Source: Eubacterium sp. | Lineage (GTDB): Bacteria; Bacillota; Clostridia; Lachnospirales; Lachnospiraceae | DNA: 23,829 nucleotides | Direction: 5' to 3' | Assembly (NCBI GenBank): GCA_003520145.1 | Contig: DOVJ01000137.1 | Coordinates: 4,173-28,001, forward strand | The notes under the pieces: generated by a model | Databases searched by the model: none | What the model was told of the DNA's origin: nothing | Seen by the model: only the letters and a program-made list of their open reading frames with translations | Shown here: in pieces, positions 23,823 to 23,829 of the stretch | Layout of the letters: each line of letters opens with the position of its first letter | Numbering within the stretch: position 1 is the first letter of the stretch | Program-made: the position numbers and the translations under genes

Positions 23823-23829
23823 ATGACGA
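23823..23829 (+). CDS. Possible start of a downstream gene, cut by the window edge
   Basis: An ATG follows AAAGGGG at ribosome-binding distance, 25 bases after the thrH-like stop. Only two codons are visible, so the product is unknown and the call is tentative. Confidence 0.3.

Overview
The window looks like a low-GC Firmicute chromosome, most likely a Clostridia member of the Lachnospiraceae type. The basis is AT-rich coding sequence, strong AGGAGG-type ribosome binding sites, a lipoprotein with a Thr/Glu/Pro-rich linker, a very large Ig-like surface protein, a Firmicutes-type type VII secretion (T7SS, ESX/Yuk-like) locus, and an iron-type alcohol dehydrogenase. This assignment is inferred from gene content; no rRNA or tRNA is present to confirm it.

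Region 1 (1 to about 17,210) runs entirely on the minus strand and reads from right to left. It starts at a near-consensus promoter (17181-17209). In order it encodes an EssC-type FtsK/SpoIIIE ATPase with an N-terminal FHA domain, a small ubiquitin-like YukD/EsaB protein, three WXG100 proteins, an FHA-domain protein, a PP2C phosphatase, a transmembrane Ser/Thr kinase with a helical outer domain, and a small single-span membrane protein. A duplicated cassette follows: lipoprotein B plus a truncated adhesin start, then lipoprotein A plus a giant Ig-like adhesin that runs off the left edge. Most gaps are under 60 bp, and many stops and starts touch or overlap. The region reads as a T7SS module with its own kinase/phosphatase/FHA phospho-switch, feeding into cell-surface lipoprotein and adhesin genes. 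EsaA, EssA and a classical EssB are not seen here; the kinase has the EssB layout (kinase fold, one membrane helix, helical outer domain) but keeps its catalytic residues.

Region 2 (17,230-23,829) looks richer in G+C and holds ordinary metabolic and transport genes. A plus-strand iron-dependent alcohol dehydrogenase is transcribed divergently from essC and converges, with an 18-bp overlap, on a minus-strand operon. That operon runs from an ankyrin-repeat/GH43 glycosidase fusion through two MATE-family transporters. Divergent from the glycosidase is a plus-strand thrH-like HAD phosphatase, and the start of one more gene may lie at the right edge.

The most notable points are: (a) a short acidic-Thr-x-Leu-Leu motif found twice in the FHA protein and twice in the small membrane protein, a candidate phosphosite and FHA ligand of the kinase; (b) an apparently active kinase in an EssB-like architecture; (c) the lipoprotein/adhesin duplication with an almost unchanged adhesin 5' end and a mosaic lipoprotein; (d) the ankyrin-GH43 fusion; and (e) a strong hairpin between two WXG100 genes.
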